Under the pieces are notes generated by a model. That model was not told the origin of the DNA. It made no database searches and worked only from the letters and a program-made list of their open reading frames with translations. A stretch of DNA of 7,476 bases. Source: Thiomonas sp. Its GTDB lineage: Bacteria; Pseudomonadota; Gammaproteobacteria; Burkholderiales; Burkholderiaceae_C. A program made the position numbers and the translations under genes. The stretch spans positions 1-7,476 of the forward strand of contig DAIDHU010000383.1 in the NCBI GenBank assembly GCA_027451915.1. The letters run 5' to 3'. Below are positions 1 through 5,961 of the stretch, one piece after another (the stretch's first letter is position 1; the number at the start of each line of letters is the position of its first letter).

Positions 1-38
1 CATGCCCCTGAATCCAGGCAAGCCTCCCAGCGAAGGCG

Positions 39-740
39 TCATCGGAATGGCCAATCGGCTGGCGCGCCGAGCTTGCCCTGCAGGCACAGCACCACGCTGC
101 TCAGGGTCGCCTCGATGCAGGCCGTGCGCAGCAGGTTCAGGTCGCGCCAGGGGTAGCGCGGGTTGGCGAAGCGCGACTGCAGGTATCCCATGAGCAGGGC
201 CAGGCGCATCTCGGTGGCCAGGGGGATGCGCTCGTGTCCGGTGCCCAGTTCGTCGGCCAGTTCCGTGGTCACGCGGGTGGCCAGCGCGATGATGTCCCCG
301 TAGGAGGGCATCAGGGCCTCGGGCAGCGGGCGCTCGATCTGGCTGTCCGGGCCCGAGGTGCGGTAGACGAGTTGGTAGTAGTCCGGGCGCTGCTCCCAGA
401 ATTCGAGGAAGGACTCGATCAAGGCCCGGTGCCTCTCGCCAGGCGTTTGCCGCGCCTCCACCCGCGCCCGCATGGCGAGCAGGCATTCCGCGTAGGCGAC
501 CCGCCAGAGTTCGTGCAGCACGGCATTCTTGCTGTCGAAATAGCGATACAGCGACATCGCGCTGCGACCCAGGGCGGAGGCCAGGCCCTGCATGGTCACG
601 GCATCCGTGCCACCTTGCTTGAACAACTCGAAGGCCGCGGCGACGATGGCGGCCTGAAGCTGCCGGTGGTCCTCGGCGTTGCCACGGCGCACGCGGCCGG
701 GTGCGGAGGGGACGGGCGGGGATGCAGGCGGGGATTCCAT
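39..740 (-). CDS. TetR/AcrR-family transcriptional regulator
   Basis: A 233-residue protein with the TetR layout: an N-terminal DNA-binding helical bundle followed by a variable ligand-binding and dimerisation domain. The recognition region lies at about residues 48-75 and carries the family hallmark (VTMQGLASALGRSAMSLYRYF, followed by DSKNAVL). The preceding helix (AAIVAAAFELFKQGG, residues 30-44) is also typical. Residues 80-220 are alpha-helical and unlike any subfamily I can name, so the ligand is unknown. The open frame continues upstream to about 1454, but that part is low-complexity, arginine-rich and crosses an AT-rich promoter-like stretch. I therefore chose the ATG at 740; no strong ribosome binding site precedes it. 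The first 22 residues are Pro/Ser-rich and probably disordered. The gene is divergent from the GGDEF-EAL gene, and by analogy with the family it may repress itself and possibly that gene. The family call is secure; the target is inferred. Confidence 0.93.
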   Translation of the reverse strand: MESPPASPPVPSAPGRVRRGNAEDHRQLQAAIVAAAFELFKQGGTDAVTMQGLASALGRSAMSLYRYFDSKNAVLHELWRVAYAECLLAMRARVEARQTPGERHRALIESFLEFWEQRPDYYQLVYRTSGPDSQIERPLPEALMPSYGDIIALATRVTTELADELGTGHERIPLATEMRLALLMGYLQSRFANPRYPWRDLNLLRTACIEATLSSVVLCLQGKLGAPADWPFR

Positions 741-1168
741 GATTCGGGGTAACCCTAACAACTTGTCGGGTATGTATAAGCGTAAGCATAAATATATGCC
801 ACAATTCGAGTCTATCGGAGCTTGCCCTGTCTTACCAGACAGTGTCCTCGGGGACGCGCAGGGCAGACCCAGGATTTCCTGAGCCCCTCGGGGGCGGGCC
901 GCGCAAGGCCCGGCCCTGGAGGTTTTCGGGAACCCCGGGCCTGCCAGCGAAGCCTCACGGTGCGAGCTCAGGGCGCCCAGGCCGCCACCAGGCCTCGGGC
1001 GCGGGGACTCCACACGCTGCAGGGACCCATTTCCAGGCGACAGGGCGCACAACGCCCGAGTCTTTCCGACTCCTTGTCGCGCAGGATGCCGCTCCACACG
1101 GACCGGCCTCCCCCTGCGCGGCGATGTGCCCAAGGACTGGATGACCGCGGCCTCAAGGGCACGACACC
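741..1168. promoter_or_regulatory. Divergent intergenic region between TetR gene and GGDEF-EAL gene
   Basis: This 428-bp gap has no convincing gene; the small open frames crossing it are Arg/Pro/Gly-rich, as expected of chance frames in GC-rich DNA. It has two parts. At about 751-810 there is an AT-rich block in otherwise very GC-rich DNA, the likely promoter zone for both genes. On the minus strand TATACA (778-773) could be a -10 box for the TetR gene, giving a leader of about 25 nt. On the plus strand TTGTCG (763-768) with CATAAA (787-792) is a weak candidate. From about 820 to 1168 the DNA is GC-rich with several short hairpins (827-842, 870-881, 883-895, 896-911, 1043-1057). It would be transcribed as a roughly 360-nt leader if the plus promoter is real. 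The hexamer-like run TAAGCG-TAAGCA-TAAATA lies at 778-795. Promoter positions are guesses from sequence only. Confidence 0.5.
763..804. promoter_or_regulatory. Imperfect 42-bp inverted repeat, candidate operator
   Basis: Two 21-bp arms meet between 783 and 784. The outer ends are TTGT (763-766) and ACAA (801-804), and 14 of 21 positions pair, including GC steps near the centre. It sits 23 bp upstream of the TetR start codon and covers the putative TetR -10 box. This is where a TetR-family autorepressor commonly binds. Binding by the adjacent TetR protein is inferred. AT-rich sequence raises the chance of accidental symmetry. Confidence 0.3.
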
Positions 1169-2851
1169 ATGAAATCTCTGGGCACTTGCGAGCTGTACGT
1201 ATCGGCTTGCGGAACCATCGAGCACGCCAACGCGGCCGCGCAGCATGTGCTGGGCCTTGCCGGCGATGCCCTGCGCGGGCAGCTGGTCCTGAATCGCCTC
1301 GACGAGTCCTCGCGCAAGCGCTGGCGCGATTTCTGGCTGCAATGGACTCCGGGGACCCCGCTCGAGCAGGCCGAAGCGGTGCAGGCCCCTCCGGACCTGA
1401 ACATCGTGCGCGGCGATGGTTCGTGGGTGCCCACCTGCGCCAAGGTTCGGGCATCCCGAGACGGCGAACCCGGGCGCGCGGTGCTGACCCTGCGTCCGCT
1501 CGTGGCCAAGCCCCTGTCCGGCAACGGCCCAGCGCCGGACTCCCTGCACGACGCGCTCACCGGGCTGCCCAATCGCCGCGGGGCGCGCGACATCATCGAG
1601 GCCGCCTCGGCCCTGGGAGCGCAGGCCGGGGAGACCATCTCGGTCGCCTGCGTCGACCTCGACAACTTCCGCAGCGTCAACGAGGGCTACGGCCACGACC
1701 TGGCGGAGAGCCTGCTGCGCAGGGTCGGGGCCTTGCTGCAGGAATGCGCGCAGGGATTCGGAAGGGTGTGCCGCAGCGCCGGGGATGAATTTCTGATCAT
1801 TCGTCGCAGTGCTCGCAGCGCCGAGGAAATGCGCGGTTTCGTTCCCCTGTTCATGAGCCGCCTGCACAGGCCGATCGAAGTGGGGGGCGAGACCCTGGTG
1901 GTCACCGCATCGGTGGGCGTGGCCACCCAGGCCTGCGAGGGCAACCGCTTCGACACCCTGATGCAGCGCGCCAGCCAGGCCATGAGCCGCGCCAAGCGCC
2001 TGGGGCGCAACACCTGGTACATCGCGCTGGAAGAGTCGGCCCCGTGCCTGGCGCAGCAGCTCATCAAGACGCGCCTGTACCGCGCCATCGAGCAGGGCCA
2101 CCTCGCACTGCACTACCAGCCCATCGTGGATCTTCGCACGGGGCGGCTTCGCTCCCTGGAAGCCCTGATGCGCTGGGAGGACGAACAACTCGGCCAGGTC
2201 AGCCCCTCGATCTTCATTCCCATCGCCGAGGAATCCGGGCTCATGGCCGCGCTGGGCGCCTGGACCCTGGAGCAGGCCTGCCGGCAGGCCGCGCAATGGA
2301 GGCGCTCCCATGCCGTGAGCGGCCCCATCGCCGTGAACGTATCGGCCGTGCAATTGCAGCGCGGCGAGTTCGAGGTGGACTTGCGGCGCATCATGGCCGA
2401 GCACGCGGTATCGCCCGGCATGCTGGAGCTGGAGGTCACGGAGTCGGCGTTGATCCACGATGGCGCCCACCTGGCGGCGCTGAGCTCGCGCCTTCGCGAC
2501 CTGGGCGTGGGCATCGCCATCGATGATTTCGGCACCGGCTACTCCAACCTCCTGTACCTCAAGCATTTCCACCCCTCGAAAATCAAGATCGACCGCTGTT
2601 TCGTGCACACCATCACCAGCGCGCCCGAAGACCGCGCCATCGTGCGCGCGGTCATCGACATGGCCCATGCCATCGGCGCGAAGGTGGTGGCCGAGGGGGT
2701 CGAGAACGAAGAGGTCGGCCGCCTGCTGTGCGAGCTGGGCTGCGACGAGGCGCAGGGCTACTACTTCGCCCGCCCGGGGCCGGCGGCGGCGATGGACGAG
2801 TGGCTCAGCGGCGAATACCCCAGCTGCATCTGTTCCGTGCGGGCGGCCTGA
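1169..2851 (+). CDS. PAS-GGDEF-EAL cyclic-di-GMP protein, probable phosphodiesterase
   Basis: A 560-residue protein with no transmembrane segment or signal peptide, so cytoplasmic. Residues 1-112 look like a PAS sensor (IEHANAAAQHVLGL, then a beta-rich end). A degenerate GGDEF domain spans about 126-288: DALTGLPNRR at 128-137, metal Asp163, but AGDEF (204-208) instead of GGDEF. It has Glu180 where the guanine-contacting Asp of the GH..GD motif is expected, and QGFG where an RxxD inhibitory site would sit. The EAL domain (about 296-548) keeps every expected catalytic residue with correct spacing: Glu331 of EAL, Asn390, Glu422, Glu425 in loop 6, Asp452-Asp453, Lys473, Glu509 and Gln529. I infer cyclic-di-GMP hydrolysis, with the GGDEF part regulatory or weakly active. 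The ATG at 1169 is supported by AAGGG at 1155-1159. The PAS ligand is unknown. Confidence 0.95.
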   Translation: MKSLGTCELYVSACGTIEHANAAAQHVLGLAGDALRGQLVLNRLDESSRKRWRDFWLQWTPGTPLEQAEAVQAPPDLNIVRGDGSWVPTCAKVRASRDGEPGRAVLTLRPLVAKPLSGNGPAPDSLHDALTGLPNRRGARDIIEAASALGAQAGETISVACVDLDNFRSVNEGYGHDLAESLLRRVGALLQECAQGFGRVCRSAGDEFLIIRRSARSAEEMRGFVPLFMSRLHRPIEVGGETLVVTASVGVATQACEGNRFDTLMQRASQAMSRAKRLGRNTWYIALEESAPCLAQQLIKTRLYRAIEQGHLALHYQPIVDLRTGRLRSLEALMRWEDEQLGQVSPSIFIPIAEESGLMAALGAWTLEQACRQAAQWRRSHAVSGPIAVNVSAVQLQRGEFEVDLRRIMAEHAVSPGMLELEVTESALIHDGAHLAALSSRLRDLGVGIAIDDFGTGYSNLLYLKHFHPSKIKIDRCFVHTITSAPEDRAIVRAVIDMAHAIGAKVVAEGVENEEVGRLLCELGCDEAQGYYFARPGPAAAMDEWLSGEYPSCICSVRAA

Positions 2852-2868
2852 AAGCCGGGCGCTCCGCG

Positions 2869-2886
2869 GCCGCCGGCCCGGGCGGC
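2869..2886 (+). terminator. Possible GC-rich terminator hairpin after GGDEF-EAL gene
   Basis: A perfect 6-bp GC stem (GCCGCC at 2869-2874, GGCGGC at 2881-2886) with a 6-nt loop begins 17 nt after the stop codon. No T-tract follows, so an efficient intrinsic terminator is doubtful. In DNA this GC-rich such stems also arise by chance. Confidence 0.2.
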
Positions 2887-2943
2887 GCGCATCCCCGAGC
2901 TCGCGCACGGGGCCCTTATCATGTGCCACGACGCAATGCCCGC

Positions 2944-3654
2944 ATGGACGCTTTCGTGAACACAGCCAACCACGCCCTGCAAGGGATTTCCTCGATGGCC
3001 ACGCGGGCGCTGCTTGCCCAGCTGGCCCAAAGCTGCCGCCGGGATCGCGGCGTGCAGGTGAACTTCGAATCGGTGGGCGGGGTCGACGCCGCGCGCCGCG
3101 TCGCCCAGGGCGAGGCCTTCGACCTGGTCGTGCTGGCGGCTGACGCCATCGACAAGCTCATCGCCGCCGGCAGCGTGCTGGCCGACAGCCGCGTGGACCT
3201 GGTGGTGTCGAAGACCGTGGTGGCCGTGCCCGAGGGCGGCGCCCGCGTCGACGTGAGCACCGAGCAGGCCCTGCGTCAGGCGGTGCTGGATGCGCCGGCC
3301 ATCGGCCATTCAACCGGGCCCAGCGGCACGGCCGTGCTGGCGCTGCTGCAGCGCTGGGGCGTGCTGGACGCGGTGCGCGAGCGTCTGGTGCAGGCGCCGG
3401 CGGGCGTGCCGGTGGGGCGCCTGCTGGCCGAGGGCAAGGCCAGCCTGGGATTCCAGCAGACCAGCGAACTGGTGGGGCTGGCGGGGGTGCGCGTGCTCGG
3501 AGAACTCCCCGCCGGATGTGAAATCGTCACCCGCTTCGCCGCCGGGGTGTGCACCGCGTCGGCCCGCAGGGACGAGGCGAGGGCGCTGATCGCCTACCTG
3601 GCCTCGCCCGAGACGGCGCAGGCCAAGCGGGCGCAGGGGCTCGAGCCGGCCTGA
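2944..3654 (+). CDS. ModA-like substrate-binding-fold protein without signal peptide
   Basis: A 236-residue protein resembling molybdate-type periplasmic binding proteins (type 2 fold). Recognisable stretches are GISSMATRALL (14-24, where ModA has its AAAS segment), SVGGVDAARRVAQGEAFDLV (43-62), ADAIDKLIAAGSV (66-78), HSTGPSGTAVLALLQRWG (122-139) and EGKASLGFQQTSEL (163-176). It lacks a signal peptide and lipobox: the sequence enters the first beta strand within about 12 residues. It is therefore either cytoplasmic or mis-started. The frame is open further upstream but shows no hydrophobic segment there. The ATG at 2944 has no good ribosome binding site; GTG at 2956 is an alternative. ATG at 2995 has a fine AAGGGA upstream but would delete the first strand. 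No ModB or ModC gene is nearby. It could be a sensor-like or orphan binding protein; the ligand is unknown and molybdate is not claimed. The gene lies 92 bp downstream of the GGDEF-EAL gene, possibly co-transcribed. Confidence 0.85.
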   Translation: MDAFVNTANHALQGISSMATRALLAQLAQSCRRDRGVQVNFESVGGVDAARRVAQGEAFDLVVLAADAIDKLIAAGSVLADSRVDLVVSKTVVAVPEGGARVDVSTEQALRQAVLDAPAIGHSTGPSGTAVLALLQRWGVLDAVRERLVQAPAGVPVGRLLAEGKASLGFQQTSELVGLAGVRVLGELPAGCEIVTRFAAGVCTASARRDEARALIAYLASPETAQAKRAQGLEPA

Positions 3655-3659
3655 GCGGC

Positions 3660-4223
3660 TCAGGCCGCCGCGCGTTCGGCGATCTGCGCCATCCAGGTCT
3701 GCGCCGAGTCCTTGCTGCTCATCTCCGCCGCGACCAGGCCGTCCACCATCACGGTGGGCGTGACGTGGATGCCGTTCTGCCGGGCGTAACGGGCCTGCCA
3801 CTTCATCTCCACGGTGACCCGCGGGTCGGCGAAGGCTTCGGCGAGATCCAGGCCCGCGAGCTGCTCGATGCGGGCCAGGGTCTGGCGCGGGCTGCGGTCG
3901 AGCAGCGGGCCCGCGCAGTGATCGACGAGCACGAATTCCTCCCGGTGGGCAAACACCGCGGACAGGACACGCCGCGCGGCCTGCCGCCCCCCCGCGCCGG
4001 CCGATGCCGCGAGCACCGCCCGCGTGACCAGCGGGGAGAACTGGTGCCAGGGCTGGGACAGCAGGCGCAGGTGGATGCTGAGCCGGCGCGAACCGTCCAG
4101 CTCCAGCAGCTCGTCGAGTTTCGCGTAGGCCCTGGCGGAAAAAGGGCAGGTGGGTTCGACAAAGAGCTCGACCCGGCAAGGGCCGTCTCCCCAGCGCAGG
4201 GCTTCGAGGCGGGAGGGGTTCAT
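3660..4223 (-). CDS. DsbA-like thioredoxin-fold protein with single-Cys CPFS motif
   Basis: A 187-residue protein with a DsbA-type thioredoxin fold. The first strand RVELFVEPTCPFS (17-29) carries the redox position as Cys26-Pro-Phe-Ser29. A helical insertion spans about 60-130, and the cis-proline loop VTPTVMVDG (154-162, Pro156) precedes the last strands. Because the second cysteine of CxxC is Ser, dithiol exchange of the DsbA kind is unlikely. A glutathione-dependent monothiol, isomerase or peroxidase-like role is possible, as in kappa-class/2-hydroxychromene-2-carboxylate isomerase relatives. No signal peptide is present, so cytoplasmic. It is the last gene of the operon. Its ATG overlaps the stop of the TIM-barrel gene by 4 bp (ATGA), and no clear ribosome binding site is seen, so translation is probably coupled. 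Its stop is 5 bp from the convergent ModA-like stop. The fold is secure, the reaction unknown. Confidence 0.88.
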   Translation of the reverse strand: MNPSRLEALRWGDGPCRVELFVEPTCPFSARAYAKLDELLELDGSRRLSIHLRLLSQPWHQFSPLVTRAVLAASAGAGGRQAARRVLSAVFAHREEFVLVDHCAGPLLDRSPRQTLARIEQLAGLDLAEAFADPRVTVEMKWQARYARQNGIHVTPTVMVDGLVAAEMSSKDSAQTWMAQIAERAAA

Positions 4224-5095
4224 GGCGCAGGTGCGGGATTCGCGAGGCGGGGTTGCAGGGCGCGGCGCAGCACCTGGTTGCTGAGCCAGTTCACGGAGCG
4301 GCGGGCGTGTTCGGCCACCACCTGGGCCGGCAGCTGTCGATAGTCGTCGTTCATGACCAGCAGGCTGTAGCCGCCGCGGTAACCCGTGCGGTCGATGCCG
4401 CGGATCATCTCGATCAGCCGCGCGCTGTGTCCCCCGTCGCCGGGAAACACGCGGCCGTGGTTGGCCGCCGCGCGGCGGTCGGGGTCGGATCCGATGGTGG
4501 CCTCGCTGAAGTCGGCGAGCTGAACCAGGGCGATGCGCCCGGGGTCCACGTCCTCGAGGAATCCCAGGTCGGATCCGGTCATCAGGATGTGCAGGGTGTC
4601 GAGCACCAGGTGGAAGTTCGCATGCTCCACGGCGCTGACGGCGGCCCAGGCATCGGCCGCGGTGCGCACCCGGTGCGCCCAGGGCACGGCCTTGTAGCCG
4701 ATGCGCACGTTCAGGGGCACGGCGAGATTGGCCAGCTTGCGCAGATCCTGGATCTCGTCGCGCCCCTCCGGCGCGCGCGCCTCGGTGCTCGAGGTCAGGA
4801 TGAGCAGCGGGGCGCCCACGGCCTTGCACATGCGCAGGCATTCCTTGGCGATGTCGACCTTGTAGTCGTGGCGCGCGGGGCTGCGCCCCTCGTAGTCGCG
4901 AAGCAGCTGCAGGCCGGCCACCTGGAGCCCGCTGGCGCGCACCAGGCGCACGGCCTGCTCGAAGCCACCCGGGTGGTTGGCCAGGTCGCTGCCCCACAGC
5001 ATGATCTGGGTGAAACCGGCGGCGCGCGCGTGCCGCAGCTTGCCTTCGAGGGGCCCCGGAAGGGCCACCGGATCGAGGTTGACGTAGCCCTGCAT
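4220..5095 (-). CDS. Sugar phosphate isomerase/epimerase-like TIM barrel (QuiC-like), altered metal site
   Basis: A 291-residue protein of the xylose-isomerase-like TIM-barrel (AP endonuclease 2) superfamily. The pattern best matches the N-terminal half of QuiC1-type 3-dehydroshikimate dehydratases, from memory of the family. Shared stretches are KLRHARAAGFTQIMLW (19-34), LQLLRDYEG (62-70), RIGYKAVPW (131-139), LVLDTLHIL (163-171), ALVQLADF (189-196), FPGDG (217-221) and TGYRGGYSLLVMND (237-250). Of the four expected metal ligands, Asp166 and Gln192 remain. The Glu of the GYEA motif is Lys135, and the Glu expected in the SLE strand is Leu246. Ordinary divalent-metal catalysis is therefore doubtful. 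The ATG at 5095 shares one base with the stop of the upstream HPPD-like gene (TGATG) and is preceded by GGGGAAA. The last 15 or so residues are Pro/Ala-rich. It may be a non-catalytic partner, or an enzyme with a rebuilt site. The family is confident, the substrate not. Confidence 0.9.
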   Translation of the reverse strand: MQGYVNLDPVALPGPLEGKLRHARAAGFTQIMLWGSDLANHPGGFEQAVRLVRASGLQVAGLQLLRDYEGRSPARHDYKVDIAKECLRMCKAVGAPLLILTSSTEARAPEGRDEIQDLRKLANLAVPLNVRIGYKAVPWAHRVRTAADAWAAVSAVEHANFHLVLDTLHILMTGSDLGFLEDVDPGRIALVQLADFSEATIGSDPDRRAAANHGRVFPGDGGHSARLIEMIRGIDRTGYRGGYSLLVMNDDYRQLPAQVVAEHARRSVNWLSNQVLRRALQPRLANPAPAP

Positions 5096-5961
5096 CACGC
5101 TTTCCCCGGCCGCTGCACGAAGCCGAATTGCACGCCCCGGGCCACGTTGCGGGTCAGGGCCTGCGCCGGGGTGCTGCGGGGGTCGATGTCGACACCCTGT
5201 TCGCGCAGCGAAGCCACGGTGGCCGCGAGATCGCTGGTGCTGAACTTCAGGCGCGCGAAGCCCTCGTCCCAATGCTGGTCGCGGGCCAGATCATCGGGCA
5301 GTTCGAGCAATTCGACCTCGAATTTCCCGCAGGGACTGGCGAGCAGCACGCAGTCGGGGTCGATCTCCTCGCCGCCAGCGCGGGGCGTGAACCCGAACAG
5401 CTGGCCGTAGAAGTCCGTCCACACGTCGGTGCGCCAGGTCTCGATGGTCTGCACCACCGAATGGAACTGCAGCCCGTGGCGCGCCGGCGGGTTCGGGTCC
5501 ACGCCAGGCTCGAAGTCGAAGTCCACGTCGTAGATCGAGATGTCGTGGTAGCGGTCCACCAGGTAGAGGATGGAGTCTCCCACTCCGTGCACGCCGGGAA
5601 TGTTCAGTTCCATGGCCTCGGCCCGGCTGGGGATGGGCCAGGCACCGCATTCCATCAGATATTGGTATGCTTTGCGTGCGTCTGCCACGCGCAACGCCAG
5701 TGCGTCCAGTGAAACACTGTCGGGGCCGATGGTGCTGCTGGCCAGGGCCTGGGGGTCGGCGTCCACGACCACGTTCATGGAACCCTGGCGGTACAGGAAC
5801 ACACGCCTGGATCGATGCCGGGCCACCCGCACGAAGCCCAGTTTCTCGAGCACGGCGCCGAAGGCCTCGGGGTTCGCCGTCGCGAACTCCACGAACTCCA
5901 GGCCGTTCATGCCCAAGTTGTTGCCATTGCCGCCGATCCTGGGTTGCATCGAATCCGACAT
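5095..5961 (-). CDS. HPPD-like VOC-superfamily protein, degenerate iron site
   Basis: A 288-residue protein with two vicinal-oxygen-chelate modules arranged as in 4-hydroxyphenylpyruvate dioxygenase. The first spans about 19-140 (NGLEFVEFATANPEAFGAVL, then LGFVRVARHRSRRVFLYRQG). The second spans about 164-285 (LQFHSVV, WTDFYGQLFGF, LKFSTSDLAATV, GFVQR). HPPD binds iron with two His and one Glu in the second module. Here the first His is probably His167. The second, in the usual QHxAF strand, is Arg237 (ARLKF), and the Glu before the QR pair is Gly280. The C-terminal tail that follows QR in HPPD is absent. HPPD activity is thus not expected; a ligand-binding, lyase or accessory role is possible. 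ATG 5961 (MSDSM) was chosen because GGGA lies 7 nt upstream; a TTG at 5976 would add five residues. It is the first gene of the three-gene operon, divergent from the IclR gene. Confidence 0.87.
   Translation of the reverse strand: MSDSMQPRIGGNGNNLGMNGLEFVEFATANPEAFGAVLEKLGFVRVARHRSRRVFLYRQGSMNVVVDADPQALASSTIGPDSVSLDALALRVADARKAYQYLMECGAWPIPSRAEAMELNIPGVHGVGDSILYLVDRYHDISIYDVDFDFEPGVDPNPPARHGLQFHSVVQTIETWRTDVWTDFYGQLFGFTPRAGGEEIDPDCVLLASPCGKFEVELLELPDDLARDQHWDEGFARLKFSTSDLAATVASLREQGVDIDPRSTPAQALTRNVARGVQFGFVQRPGKA

Noticed and set aside
1..38. CAT at 1-3 as a possible minus-strand start codon of a gene leaving the left edge
   Set aside because: Only the start codon would be inside the window and the nearest purine run is too close to be a normal ribosome binding site, so it cannot be supported.
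1043..1057. Hairpin GGGCG-CACAA-CGCCC followed by GAGTCTTTCC as an attenuator in the GGDEF-EAL leader
   Set aside because: The stem is only 5 bp and the T-run is three bases and displaced; too weak to call a terminator.
822..1172. Small plus-strand open frames in the leader of the GGDEF-EAL gene
   Set aside because: Compositions are Arg/Gly/Pro-rich and typical of chance frames; no ribosome binding site or recognisable motif is seen.
741..1454. An N-terminal extension of the TetR frame of about 238 residues
   Set aside because: It runs through the AT-rich promoter block and into the GGDEF-EAL gene, is Arg/Pro-rich, and would be far outside TetR family length.
968..2929. A 653-codon open frame on the minus strand covering the GGDEF-EAL gene
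   Set aside because: It is antisense to an unmistakable enzyme gene, has His/Gln/Gly/Arg-rich composition with no domain I recognise, and is explained by high GC third positions of the plus-strand gene.
3549..4343. A 264-codon plus-strand open frame across the ModA-like end and the DsbA-like gene
   Set aside because: It is antisense to the DsbA-like gene and shows only shadow composition, without family motifs.
4253..5410. A 385-codon plus-strand open frame opposite the TIM-barrel and HPPD-like genes
   Set aside because: Both opposite-strand genes have clear family motifs and coupled starts; this frame is His/Gly/Val-rich shadow sequence.
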